Positions 45,521-53,114 of a stretch of 53,114 bases of DNA are shown in pieces. Source of the stretch: an uncultured beta proteobacterium. Its GTDB lineage: Bacteria; Pseudomonadota; Gammaproteobacteria; Burkholderiales; Burkholderiaceae_C. The stretch is taken from positions 1 to 53,114 of the forward strand of contig CAIQOO010000132.1 of the NCBI GenBank assembly GCA_903873485.1, in the 5' to 3' direction. Below the pieces are notes generated by a model that had not been told where the DNA came from, ran no database searches, and saw only the letters and a program-made list of their open reading frames with translations. Made by a program: the position numbers and the translations under genes. Within the stretch, counting starts at the first letter, position 1; every line of letters starts with the position of its first letter.

Positions 45521-46615
45521 ATGAAACCCTTTCTCCGCCAACAACTTGCCCGCTACGCCGACCGTCTCGGCGAACTCGAATTCTTGCTGTCGCGCCAAGA
45601 CATCATGAGCGACATGGCGCAGTTTCTGCTGCTGTCGCGCGAACACACCGAGGTGGCCGCCGTGGCAGGCCGCTGGGCGCGCTGCCTGCAGCGCGAATCC
45701 GACTTGGCGGCGGCGCAGGACATGCTCAAAGACACATCGGATGATGCCGACATGACGGCGCTGGCACAGGAAGAAATCGACTCTGCCAACGCCGAGCTGC
45801 AACAGTTGGAGGCCGAATTGCAGCGCATGCTGCTGCCCAAAGACCCCGATGATGCGCGTCCGGCGTTTGTCGAAATCCGCGCCGGCACCGGCGGCGACGA
45901 GTCGGCGCTGTTTGCCGCCGACCTGGCCCGCATGTACCTGCGTTATTGCGACCGCAAGGGCTGGAAGCACGAGATCATCAGCGAATCGGCCAGCGAACTT
46001 GGCGGCTACAAGGAACTGGTGCTGCGCATTGAGGGTGACCATGTTTATGGCGCGCTCAAGTTTGAGTCGGGCGGCCACCGGGTGCAGCGCGTGCCGGTGA
46101 CCGAAACCCAGGGCCGCATCCACACCAGTGCCTGCACCATTGCGGTGCTGGCCGAGCCTGATGAGGCTGAGGCGATCAAGATCAACCCGGCCGATTTGCG
46201 CATCGACACCTACCGCGCCAGCGGTGCCGGCGGCCAGCACATCAACAAAACCGACTCGGCGGTGCGCATCACCCACCTCCCCACCGGCATCGTGGCCGAA
46301 TGCCAGGATGGCCGCAGCCAGCACAGCAACAAGGCGCAGGCGCTAAAAGTGCTGACCGCCAGGATTCAGGAAAAAGACCGCTCCGAGCGCGCCGCCAAGG
46401 ATGCCGCCGAGCGCAAAAGCCTGGTCGGCAGCGGCGACCGCTCAGACCGCATCCGCACCTACAACTTTCCGCAGGGCCGCCTGACCGACCACCGCATCAA
46501 CCTGACGCTGTACAAGCTGCTGAGCATCATGGAAGGCGATCTCGACGATGTGATCCATGCCCTGCAAGCGCATGAGGCCGCCAGCCAGCTCGCCGCGCTG
46601 GAACTCAATGCCTGA
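45521..46615 (+). CDS. prfA: Peptide chain release factor 1
   Basis: A 364-residue release factor reading UAA and UAG. The tripeptide anticodon-like PVT lies in [19 protein letters not shown], and [15 protein letters not shown] holds the GGQ that triggers peptide release. Its GGQ Gln is methylated by PrmC, encoded next. A 198-bp gap after hemA shows no other gene. Confidence 0.97.
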   Translation: MKPFLRQQLARYADRLGELEFLLSRQDIMSDMAQFLLLSREHTEVAAVAGRWARCLQRESDLAAAQDMLKDTSDDADMTALAQEEIDSANAELQQLEAELQRMLLPKDPDDARPAFVEIRAGTGGDESALFAADLARMYLRYCDRKGWKHEIISESASELGGYKELVLRIEGDHVYGALKFESGGHRVQRVPVTETQGRIHTSACTIAVLAEPDEAEAIKINPADLRIDTYRASGAGGQHINKTDSAVRITHLPTGIVAECQDGRSQHSNKAQALKVLTARIQEKDRSERAAKDAAERKSLVGSGDRSDRIRTYNFPQGRLTDHRINLTLYKLLSIMEGDLDDVIHALQAHEAASQLAALELNA

Positions 46616-46635
46616 TGCGTTTTATACATCAAAAT

Positions 46636-46673
46636 GGCCTCTAGCCCTTGCTGCATAAGCGCCGTCAGCTATT
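46636..46673 (-). repeat. 38-nt dispersed repeat, copy B (prfA-prmC gap)
   Basis: Minus orientation: AATAGCTG-ACGGCG-CTTATGCAGCAAG-GGCTAGAGGCC, 38 nt. It fills the 71-bp gap and ends 13 bp before the prmC ATG. The inner 13-mer is the exact reverse complement of that of copy A. Confidence 0.88.
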
Positions 46674-46686
46674 GTTATTAAAGCAA

Positions 46687-47538
46687 ATGGCAAACCCTGC
46701 AACAGCCGGCGCCAGCCTGGCACAGCACCAGGCGGCGCTGCAAGCCAGCGGACTGGAGCGGCTCGACGCGCAACTGCTGCTGCTGCACCTGCTTGGCAAG
46801 CCAGCCACACAGCGGAGCTGGCTGCAGGCGCATGACACCGATATCTTGCCCGCACCCGGCGCCGCAGCGCTTGCGTCCTTGCTGCAGCGCCGCCTGTCCG
46901 GCGAGCCGTTGGCCTATCTGACCGGCCAGAAAGCGTTTTACGGTCTGGCGCTGCAAGTCAACGCCGATGTTCTGATACCGCGCCCCGACACCGAAACGCT
47001 GGTGGACTGGGCGCTCAACCTGCTGCCAGATGGCAGCGCCTCGGTGCTCGACCTGGGCACCGGCAGTGGCGCGATGGCGCTGGCGCTCAAAGCCACCCGG
47101 CCAAGCTGGCAAGTGTGGGCCACCGACCTGAGCGCAGCGGCCCTGTCGGTGGCGCAAGCCAATGCCAAACGGCTGAACCTGGCGATACAGTTTGGTCAGG
47201 GTTCATGGTTTGCCGCCCTGCCGGCGCGCGCATCGCGGTTTGACTGCATTGTTGCCAACCCGCCGTATATTGCCGAGCACGACCCGCACCTGGCCGCCTT
47301 GCGCCACGAGCCACAGCAGGCGCTGACCAGCGGCCCCGACGGCCTGGGCGACCTGCGCCGCATCATCGCCGAGGCCCCGGCGCACCTGACAAGCGGCGGC
47401 TGGCTGCTGCTCGAACATGGCTTTGACCAGGCCGAACCGGTGCGCCAATTGCTGCTGGCGCATGGCTTTGACAGCGTGCAGTCGCGCTGCGACTTGGCCG
47501 GCCTTGAACGTTGCAGCGGTGGCCAGCAATTGCGCTGA
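46687..47538 (+). CDS. prmC: Release factor glutamine methyltransferase
   Basis: A 283-residue SAM-dependent methyltransferase that modifies the GGQ glutamine of release factors. YLTGQKAFYGL begins the catalytic part. VLDLGTGSGAMALAL is motif I, VANPPYIAEHD is the NPPY motif that holds the target amide, and GGWLLLEHGFDQ follows. ATG 46687 is chosen because the family N-terminus fits and the upstream codons come from the repeat. It lacks a strong Shine-Dalgarno, so the repeat copy B is effectively its leader. Confidence 0.95.
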   Translation: MANPATAGASLAQHQAALQASGLERLDAQLLLLHLLGKPATQRSWLQAHDTDILPAPGAAALASLLQRRLSGEPLAYLTGQKAFYGLALQVNADVLIPRPDTETLVDWALNLLPDGSASVLDLGTGSGAMALALKATRPSWQVWATDLSAAALSVAQANAKRLNLAIQFGQGSWFAALPARASRFDCIVANPPYIAEHDPHLAALRHEPQQALTSGPDGLGDLRRIIAEAPAHLTSGGWLLLEHGFDQAEPVRQLLLAHGFDSVQSRCDLAGLERCSGGQQLR

Positions 47539-47591
47539 CCGGTTCTGCCTGACCAACCCTGCCATTGATTGGCTTTTCACCGAACACCGAC

Positions 47592-47810
47592 ATGAACCCG
47601 CCCAACAGCCAGGATGAGCGCCTGACCAAGCTCGAAATCAAGGCCAGCTTCACCGAAGACCTGCTTGACAAGCTCGACCTGGTGATCATCCGCCAGCAAG
47701 ACCAGATTGACCGACTGACGCGCGAAGTGCAGCGGCTGCAGCAAGCCGCCGCGCAAGACGAGGCCAGCCCGCAGCACAGCCTGCGTGACGACTTGCCGCC
47801 GCACTATTGA
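47592..47810 (+). CDS. slyX: SlyX family protein
   Basis: A 72-residue coiled-coil protein. RLTKLEIKASFTEDLLDKLDLVIIRQQDQIDRLTREVQRL is the SlyX heptad pattern, and the ending DDLPPHY is the conserved SlyX tail. Its role is not established. ATG 47592 is preferred to the upstream start at 47565. It lies 53 bp after prmC. Confidence 0.9.
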   Translation: MNPPNSQDERLTKLEIKASFTEDLLDKLDLVIIRQQDQIDRLTREVQRLQQAAAQDEASPQHSLRDDLPPHY

Positions 47811-47912
47811 TTTGAGGCGCACTTTTTATCACCGCCACCAAACCAGAAAAATACGTTCAAGCGGCGCTGATGCAGCCACAATTCTCGCAACCGCTCCTCG
47901 CGCCTGCCGGGC

Positions 47913-48090
47913 AAGAAATTTGGCAACTGTCATCAGCATGTCATGATGCGAAGGAACCTCTGGCAAGCATGGCACCCACATTACTGAAGAGTTGCTGCTG
48001 GGCAGCGTAACCAAGCATGTGCTTGCCGAATCGCAAGGCGACGCACTGGTTGTTTCCGATCCACAGCCCAGCATGGATGATCTGACTTGA
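47913..48090 (+). pseudogene. C-terminal remnant of a universal stress protein gene
   Basis: The frame ending at TGA 48088-48090 reads GKHGTHITEELLLGSVTKHV followed by LAESQGDALVVSDPQPSMDD, the ATP-binding C-terminal third of UspA proteins (G-x-HG...LLLGSV...LVV). An in-frame TGA at 47944 and a shift break it upstream, where ARNLATV at 47913 still recalls the preceding helix. The first half of the gene is gone. The strong conservation of the tail suggests recent decay. Confidence 0.75.
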
Positions 48091-48112
48091 GTTGATTGCC
48101 AGCAGCACCTGT

Positions 48113-49978
48113 TTACAAACCGGCCAGCACCGCCAGCACCGCTGCGCCATAGGCATCGAGCTTGCGCGCGCCAATGCCGCTTATGCCTTGCAGGTCGTCG
48201 AGCGACTGCGGCGCGCTGTGGGCAATGGCAGCCAGCGTGGCATCATGAAAAATCACATAGGCCGGCAGGTTGTGCTCTTTGGCGACCTCAAAGCGCCAGG
48301 CTTTCAGGGCGGCAAAACGCGCTTGTTCGGCAGCATTGAGCGCGGCCTGCGCTTTGGGCGCGGCTTTTTCGGGCCGCTGCTGGGTCTTGCGCCCAGTTGT
48401 TTTGGGCAGCGCCGCGCGCAACAGCACCGGCACATCGCCTTTGAGCACGGTGCGCGACGCAGCCGTGAGTTGCAGCGTGTTGAAGGCCTGCGCATCGACT
48501 TCGAGCGCATCAATCGCCAGCAACTGGCGCACCACGCTGCGCCACTGCGCTTCGCTCAGGTCGGCGCCAATGCCAAAGGTGCTGATGCGTTCATGCCCGC
48601 GCTGCGTTACCTTGTCGGTAAGCTTGCCGCGCAAAATGTCGATGATGTGCCCGGCGCCAAAGCCAAATCCGCTCATTTGCCTGACGCGATAGACGCAAGA
48701 CAGCAGCTTGCGCGCCGCATCGGTGGCGTCCCAGACCGCCGGCGCTTGCAGGCAGTTGTCGCAATTGCCGCAAGGCTGGCTGGCCTCGCCAAAGTAATGC
48801 AGCAGGCGCACCCGGCGGCAGTCGGTGGCCTCGGCCAAACCCAGCAGCGCTTCGAGCTTGCCGCGCATCAACTGCCGGTGCTCCATGCTGGCGCCGCTTT
48901 CCGGGTCATCAATCATGCGGCGCTGGTTCACCACGTCTTGCAGGCCATAGCACAGCCAGGCGTCGGCCGGCTCGCCATCACGCCCGGCGCGGCCGGTTTC
49001 CTGGTAATAGCCTTCGATGTTTTTCGGCATGTCCAGGTGCGCCACAAAGCGCACGTCGGGCTTGTCGATGCCCATGCCAAAGGCGATGGTTGCCACCATC
49101 ACAATGCCCTCCATGCGCAAAAACTGGTCCTGATGGGTCTGGCGCACTTTTGCCTCAAGCCCGGCGTGGTAGGGCAGCGCAGCAATGCCGTGGTCACACA
49201 ACAGGTCGGCGGTTTCCTCAACCTTTTTGCGCGACTGGCAATACACCACCCCGGCATCGCCGAGGTGTTCGTTTTGAATAAAACGCAGCAGTTGCTGGCT
49301 GGCTTCGCGCTTTTCAACAATCGTGTAGCGGATGTTCGGGCGGTCAAAACTGCTGATGAACAAGCGGGCATGCTGCAACTCAAGGCAGTTCACGATGTCG
49401 GCACGCGTCAGCGCATCGGCGGTGGCGGTGAGCGCAATGCGCGGCACGCCGGGGTAGCGCTGGTGCAACACGGTCAGCGCCCGGTACTCGGGCCGAAAGT
49501 CATGCCCCCACTGGCTGACGCAGTGCGCCTCGTCAATCGCAAACAGGCTTAAACGCCCGCCTGCCTGCAGGGCATCGAGCTGCTCCAGAAAACGCGGCGT
49601 GGTGACCCGCTCGGGCGCGGCATACAGCAGCGTGATGTCGCCTTGCTGCAGCCGCTGCTCGACTTTGGAGGCGGCTTGCCAGGACAGCGTGGAGTTTAAA
49701 AACTCGGCCTGCACACCGGCTTCATGCAGCGCGCCGACCTGGTCGTGCATCAGGGCGATTAGCGGCGAAATCACCACCGTGATGCCGTGCCCGGCTTGCT
49801 GGCGGGCAATCGCCGGAATCTGGTAGCACAGGCTTTTGCCGCCGCCGGTGGGCATCAAGACCAGCGCATCGCCACCAGCCACCATGTGTTCGATGATGTC
49901 TTGCTGTGGCCCGCGAAACGAGGGGTAGCCGAAAACATGGCTCAGAATGGATTTGATTGACAAGTTGATTCGCTTCAA
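48113..49978 (-). CDS. recQ: ATP-dependent DNA helicase RecQ
   Basis: A 621-residue 3'-5' helicase. Helicase motifs: [18 protein letters not shown] (I), [20 protein letters not shown] (II), LTATAD (III), IVYCQS-like [12 protein letters not shown] (IV), and [15 protein letters not shown] (VI). A zinc-binding set ([12 protein letters not shown]...CGNCDNC) and a C-terminal HRDC domain complete the bacterial form. No ATG fits; the frame opens at TTG 49978 (or TTG 49963). A 38-nt repeat begins 5 bp beyond that start, so it forms the leader. Confidence 0.95.
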   Translation of the reverse strand: MKRINLSIKSILSHVFGYPSFRGPQQDIIEHMVAGGDALVLMPTGGGKSLCYQIPAIARQQAGHGITVVISPLIALMHDQVGALHEAGVQAEFLNSTLSWQAASKVEQRLQQGDITLLYAAPERVTTPRFLEQLDALQAGGRLSLFAIDEAHCVSQWGHDFRPEYRALTVLHQRYPGVPRIALTATADALTRADIVNCLELQHARLFISSFDRPNIRYTIVEKREASQQLLRFIQNEHLGDAGVVYCQSRKKVEETADLLCDHGIAALPYHAGLEAKVRQTHQDQFLRMEGIVMVATIAFGMGIDKPDVRFVAHLDMPKNIEGYYQETGRAGRDGEPADAWLCYGLQDVVNQRRMIDDPESGASMEHRQLMRGKLEALLGLAEATDCRRVRLLHYFGEASQPCGNCDNCLQAPAVWDATDAARKLLSCVYRVRQMSGFGFGAGHIIDILRGKLTDKVTQRGHERISTFGIGADLSEAQWRSVVRQLLAIDALEVDAQAFNTLQLTAASRTVLKGDVPVLLRAALPKTTGRKTQQRPEKAAPKAQAALNAAEQARFAALKAWRFEVAKEHNLPAYVIFHDATLAAIAHSAPQSLDDLQGISGIGARKLDAYGAAVLAVLAGL

Positions 49979-49982
49979 ATTA

Positions 49983-50020
49983 AATAGCTGTCAGCGCTTG
50001 CTGCATAAGGGCTGGAGGCC
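49983..50020 (+). repeat. 38-nt dispersed repeat, copy A (recQ upstream)
   Basis: AATAGCTG-TCAGCG-CTTGCTGCATAAG-GGCTGGAGGCC, the copy closest to consensus, with the tail AAAAGCCTTATAA. It lies between the recQ start and the 3' end of the aminotransferase gene, antisense to both. Confidence 0.9.
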
Positions 50021-50071
50021 AAAAGCCTTATAACTCATGGCACCATGCGCGAGCACTGCGACAAACCCCTC

Positions 50072-51535
50072 TCAGCCGCCGTCGCGCACCACCCGGCACG
50101 ACTCAATGTCAAACGACACACGGCCAATGGTCAGGGAAGTCTGGTCCTTGAAGCCTGCCGCAAAGCTGACAAAACGCGCCACGTCAGCGAAGTTGCTGGC
50201 AATGCCGGTGGATACCCGGATGGCGCCAGCACTCTTGCCCGAACGTGCCTGCATCACCTGAGAAAACCGCAGCAGGTTGACGCCGTCGCCCACTTGTGCA
50301 ATGCCCGCCTGCATGTCTTCTTCGCTCAAATCCTCTGCTGTCTCGCCCGCGCCAGGGTTGCAAAAGCAGCCGGTACGCAGCGAGATGCGTGCCTGCCCGG
50401 CCAGTTCTTCAACCCGCCGGTAATCAACCAGCTTGCCATGGGGGTCGTAGAAATTCAGGGTGACGGTGCCGCCACGCATCGTCATGCTTGCCGGGCCATA
50501 CAGGCGCACCATCGGGTGGCCGTTGCTGTGGGCCAGCGCCAGCAGTTGTGCGATCAGCCAGCCAGTCAGGCAGTTGACGCGGGTCTGGATGGTCTGGATG
50601 CCGACTTTTTGCAGATGGCGCAGGCCGATCTCTACCGCCGGGATTCCCAGGTAGTTGAGCGTGCCGTCTTCAAAGCCCGCTTCGCCTGCGGACAAGACAT
50701 GCATGCGCCCCTGTACCGTGGCAAAGTTGACGGTACCGCCGCCAAACCACGGACGGCGAAGCAGCTTGAGCGTGGCATTGCGCACCAGCAGGCAACCGAC
50801 ACCGGTCGGGTAGCCGAACATCTTGTAAAACGACAGCGCCACAAAGTCCGGGCTTGCCGCGCGCAGGTCCAGGTGATGGGTTGGCACAAAAGCTGCGGCA
50901 TCCAGCAGCACATGCCAGCCTTTTGCCCTGGCCCGGGCGACCAGATCCAGCGGATGCTTGACGCCGGAAAAATTCGACTGAGCCGGAAACGCCAGCAGGT
51001 TTGCCTGCGCCGGATCGGCCTGGGCCAGCAGATCAGCCATGGCGCTTTGGTCGATGCGCAGTTCCGGGCGAGTCATTGGCGCGTACCGCACTGTGGCCCC
51101 CTGGCGCCGGGCAAATTCGCGGATGCCATTGACCGAGTTGTGGTTGTCCGCCGTCAGCAGCAGTTGGCCGCCTGGTGAAAACGGGTACGCCTCGCCGACC
51201 AGTTTGAGCGCAGCAGAAGCGTTGAGGGTAAAAATGGCGGTGTAGTCGCCGCTGCCATTGAAATACGCCAGCACCGCAGCACGCGCCTGTTCCACCCGGC
51301 TTGTCATTTCCATCGAACTCGGACTTGCCGAATGCGGGTTGCCAAGCACTTGCTCGCTGAGCATCTGCGCGTGTTCATGCACCTGCGACGATGCATGCAG
51401 TCCGCCGCCGGTGTAGTCCAGATAGACCTGGTCTTGCGCGTCGAGCCGGCTGTATTGGGCGGCACGCAAATCGTCAAGGGCACTGGTTGCGGCGTAGTCC
51501 GGACAGGTTTTCAAAAACTGGTGGTAGGCGCTCAT
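50072..51535 (-). CDS. MOCOS-like class V aminotransferase/desulfurase
   Basis: A PLP enzyme of 487 residues from ATG 51535. It resembles the N-terminal NifS-like part of eukaryotic molybdenum cofactor sulfurase: VYLDYTGGGLHASSQ, LTADNHNSVNGIREFAR, SFYKMFGYPTGVG with the PLP Lys, and RTGCFCNPGAGE with a Cys placed like the persulfide Cys of MOCOS. There is no MOSC domain, although MOCOS has one. It probably takes sulfur from cysteine for delivery to an acceptor; the acceptor is unknown. It stands alone, with no molybdoenzyme genes in the window. Confidence 0.85.
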   Translation of the reverse strand: MSAYHQFLKTCPDYAATSALDDLRAAQYSRLDAQDQVYLDYTGGGLHASSQVHEHAQMLSEQVLGNPHSASPSSMEMTSRVEQARAAVLAYFNGSGDYTAIFTLNASAALKLVGEAYPFSPGGQLLLTADNHNSVNGIREFARRQGATVRYAPMTRPELRIDQSAMADLLAQADPAQANLLAFPAQSNFSGVKHPLDLVARARAKGWHVLLDAAAFVPTHHLDLRAASPDFVALSFYKMFGYPTGVGCLLVRNATLKLLRRPWFGGGTVNFATVQGRMHVLSAGEAGFEDGTLNYLGIPAVEIGLRHLQKVGIQTIQTRVNCLTGWLIAQLLALAHSNGHPMVRLYGPASMTMRGGTVTLNFYDPHGKLVDYRRVEELAGQARISLRTGCFCNPGAGETAEDLSEEDMQAGIAQVGDGVNLLRFSQVMQARSGKSAGAIRVSTGIASNFADVARFVSFAAGFKDQTSLTIGRVSFDIESCRVVRDGG

Positions 51536-51698
51536 GCGCGCCAATTCTAGCCGCCTGCCGGACTTGGAAAACGTTTAAAAACAATGATCTAATTTTGATT
51601 TGCAGCAGTCGGCAACTGCTGGCGCGACTTGCCGCCAGCCAGTTGCTGGCTTGCTGCAGGCGATCAGCTCTGGCCTGCCAGACGGCCCATGCTGGCCG

Positions 51699-52019
51699 TC
51701 ACTTGACCCGTTTGTAGTCGGCAAACCCGGCGCGCGGGTTGGCGCCGCCAGGTGTCAGGATGTAGAGCGTGAGGGCATTCGGGCCGTCGAGCTTGCCGAT
51801 GCGCATGCCTTCCGCATGCCCGGCCAGGTAGAGCGTGACGCCGTCTTTGTCGATGACCCCCGAGAACCCGTCTTTGCCGGGGGCTTTTTTGTTGGCCCAA
51901 TCGAGGGTGCCGTGAAACACCCGGCCCTCCTGGGACAACACCGTCATGGTGGTCATCTTGCTGTCGTGCTTGACATGGCCATGCACCTTGTGGTGCATCT
52001 CGCCGACTCCTTCCCAGCT
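51699..52019 (-). pseudogene. 5'-truncated conserved exported-type protein
   Basis: From about 52019 the minus strand reads SWEGVGEMHHKVHGHVKHDS, then LSQEGRVFHGTLDWANKKAP, and ends LTPGGANPRAGFADYKRVK. It looks like the mature part of a small conserved beta-rich exported protein. I cannot name the family. Upstream of 52019 the frame is antisense to the neighbouring cyclase/ATPase fragment, so the true start and signal peptide are missing. The ATG at 51998 could still start a 99-residue product. Confidence 0.65.
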
Positions 52020-52041
52020 GGCACAGTCCCGCACACAAGAC

Positions 52042-52704
52042 CATCCGCATACGCTGGCGCAGGCACTGAGCTTTGCGGCACTGCTGCAGCGCTGGCTAAA
52101 CCGCCAGCCTGAAGCGCAGGCGCTGGCAGCCGAGGCCATCGCCATCTCGCGCCAGCATGACTTTCACCTGTGGCGCGCCTGCGGTGAAATGACCCACGGC
52201 TGGGCGCGGGTGATGCAGGGGCAGGCCGACGGGCTGGCCGAAATTGAGTCCAGCATTGCCACCATGCGAAAGGCGCTGGGCGGCATGTCGGTGGTGTTTT
52301 TGTCGTCACAGATTGAGGCCTGCATGCACCTGCAGCAGTTTGACCGGGCGCTGGCGCTGACGGCACAGGCGCTGGCCGATGCGGCCAAAACCGGTGATGC
52401 GCATTTTTTGCCCGAACTCTACCGGCTCAAGGGCGTTTGCTTGCTGTCGCTGGATGCAGCCAACGCTGCGTCGGCGCGGGCCTGCCTGCAGCAGGCGCTG
52501 GCCATCAGCGGCCAGCAAAATGCCAAGCCAATGGCGCTGCGTGCCGCCACCAGCCTGTTGCGCCTGGGCGGCTCGCCAGACCAAATCCGGGCGGCGCAGC
52601 AGGATTTGCAGGCCATTTATCAAAGCTTCACCGAAGGCTGGTACAGCCATGACCTGCAGCAGGCTGCGGCCTGCTTGCTTGTCGGCCCGGACGCTTCAAC
52701 CTAG
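52042..52704 (+). pseudogene. C-terminal TPR fragment of an AAA/adenylate-cyclase-type protein
   Basis: HPHTLAQALSFAALLQRWLN, AIAISRQHDFHLWRACGEMT, HGWARVMQGQADGLAEIESS, LSSQIEACMHLQQFDRALAL and SFTEGWYSHDLQQAAACLL match the extreme C-terminal TPR region of large (about 1000-residue) cyclase-domain/AAA ATPases common in this group. About 220 residues remain. The catalytic and ATPase parts are gone. The upstream reading from 51946 is antisense to the neighbouring truncated gene. Confidence 0.8.
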
Positions 52705-52748
52705 GTTCCTCAGTTGAATGCGCCCGAATGGGCTGACAGTGTCGCTTT

Positions 52749-53114
52749 TCAGGTCACAAACACCCGCGCCCGGCGCGGTGTCAGCACCACGGTTTCGCCT
52801 TCTTTGAGGTCGAGTTCACGGTAATGCTGGGCCGGTATTTGCGCCTCGATGATGTCGCCGCTGCCACTGGCACTGGCATCGAGCGGCAGCAGTTCGAGTC
52901 GGGCAATGGGTCCGATCACCATGGCGCGGGTCAGTTTGGCGACGATGCCACGTGGCTGATCGGTCGCGCTGGCACCTGCCAGATAACGCTGCACATCCAG
53001 ATCGTGCGGGCGCACGTATGCAAAGGCTTTGCTGTCTTGCACCTCGCTGTGCTCGGGCGTGGCCAAACGCAGGCCGTGGTGGTCTTCGCCAATCAGCATC
53101 TCGCCCTCATGGGC
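52749..53114 (-). CDS. cysA: Sulfate/thiosulfate ABC transporter ATPase CysA, C-terminal part
   Basis: Partial gene: the 3' end lies at 52749 and the 5' part is beyond the window. The visible 122 residues are the CysA regulatory tail (TOBE-like): KAFAYVRPHDLDVQRYLAG, AKLTRAMVIGPIARLELLPL and ETVVLTPRRARVFVT. The ABC motifs would lie upstream, outside the window. Sulfate uptake would feed the cysteine pathway that ends in CysK at the other end of the window. Confidence 0.85.
   Translation of the reverse strand, partial: AHEGEMLIGEDHHGLRLATPEHSEVQDSKAFAYVRPHDLDVQRYLAGASATDQPRGIVAKLTRAMVIGPIARLELLPLDASASGSGDIIEAQIPAQHYRELDLKEGETVVLTPRRARVFVT

Noticed and set aside
47829..48174. Two minus-strand open frames between slyX and recQ
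   Set aside because: They are antisense to the UspA remnant or to recQ, and their composition is not protein-like.

Overview
The window looks like chromosome of a betaproteobacterium of the order Burkholderiales, most likely family Comamonadaceae (Rhodoferax/Polaromonas-like). The reasons are the high G+C, the gene orders rplU-rpmA-obg-proB, hemA-prfA-prmC, metX-metW and recG-oxyR, and closest recalled resemblance of most proteins to that family. This placement is from recall of protein families; no search was run. Most of the window is core metabolism and information processing. Scars of lost accessory genes lie between the core blocks.

Layout. 1-2644: an inverted-repeat element, then a thioredoxin-like protein, phosphofructokinase and cysteine synthase (minus strand). 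2754-3108: RNase P RNA. 3154-7024: a cysteine-free IscR/Rrf2-type regulator divergent from a NhaR-like LysR regulator and a D-Ala-D-Ala dipeptidase, then a pseudouridine-synthase-like protein and MtfA. 7234-11039: a four-gene minus-strand unit with a STAS antagonist, an RsbW-like kinase, a cNMP-binding PP2C phosphatase (a complete partner-switching module) and a NUDIX-metallo-beta-lactamase fusion. 11211-14269: SAM-II riboswitch, metX, metW and an Old Yellow Enzyme. 14355-19483: the minus-strand run recG-oxyR-DyP peroxidase-ubiA. 19551-21053: a decayed spot with a truncated Uma2 nuclease, a HAD hydrolase and an Rpn/transposase-like remnant. 21054-29023: an acetate locus. yjcH-actP is divergent from a CbrA/CrbS-like transporter-kinase, a receiver-only response regulator and a membrane pseudo-histidine-kinase fused to a DEDDh exonuclease. 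29396-37709: grxD, a lytic transglycosylase, proS, rppH, a CNP1-like protein, proB, obg, rpmA, rplU and ispB. 37732-38528: tRNA-Pro(CGG) followed by the stump of a PLD-helicase gene. 38726-43675: the ugpBAECQ glycerol-3-phosphate operon with a candidate PHO box. 43714-47810: a small membrane protein, hemA, prfA, prmC, slyX. 47913-53114: a UspA remnant, recQ, a MOCOS-like PLP enzyme, two genes decapitated at a single deletion junction, and the 3' end of cysA.

The most striking non-genic signal is a dispersed repeat with a core of exactly 38 nt (consensus AATAGCTG, 4 free, CG, C, 9 free, AAG, GGCTNGAGGCC). I find ten full copies, in both orientations. Six lie between genes and four lie inside reading frames (nudix-MBL, ubiA, recG and the 43714-43995 membrane protein) without breaking them. 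Its tail also flanks a 122-bp MITE-like element at the left edge. The second candidate for an undescribed system is the acetate-linked signalling locus, whose only visible non-kinase output domain is an exonuclease.
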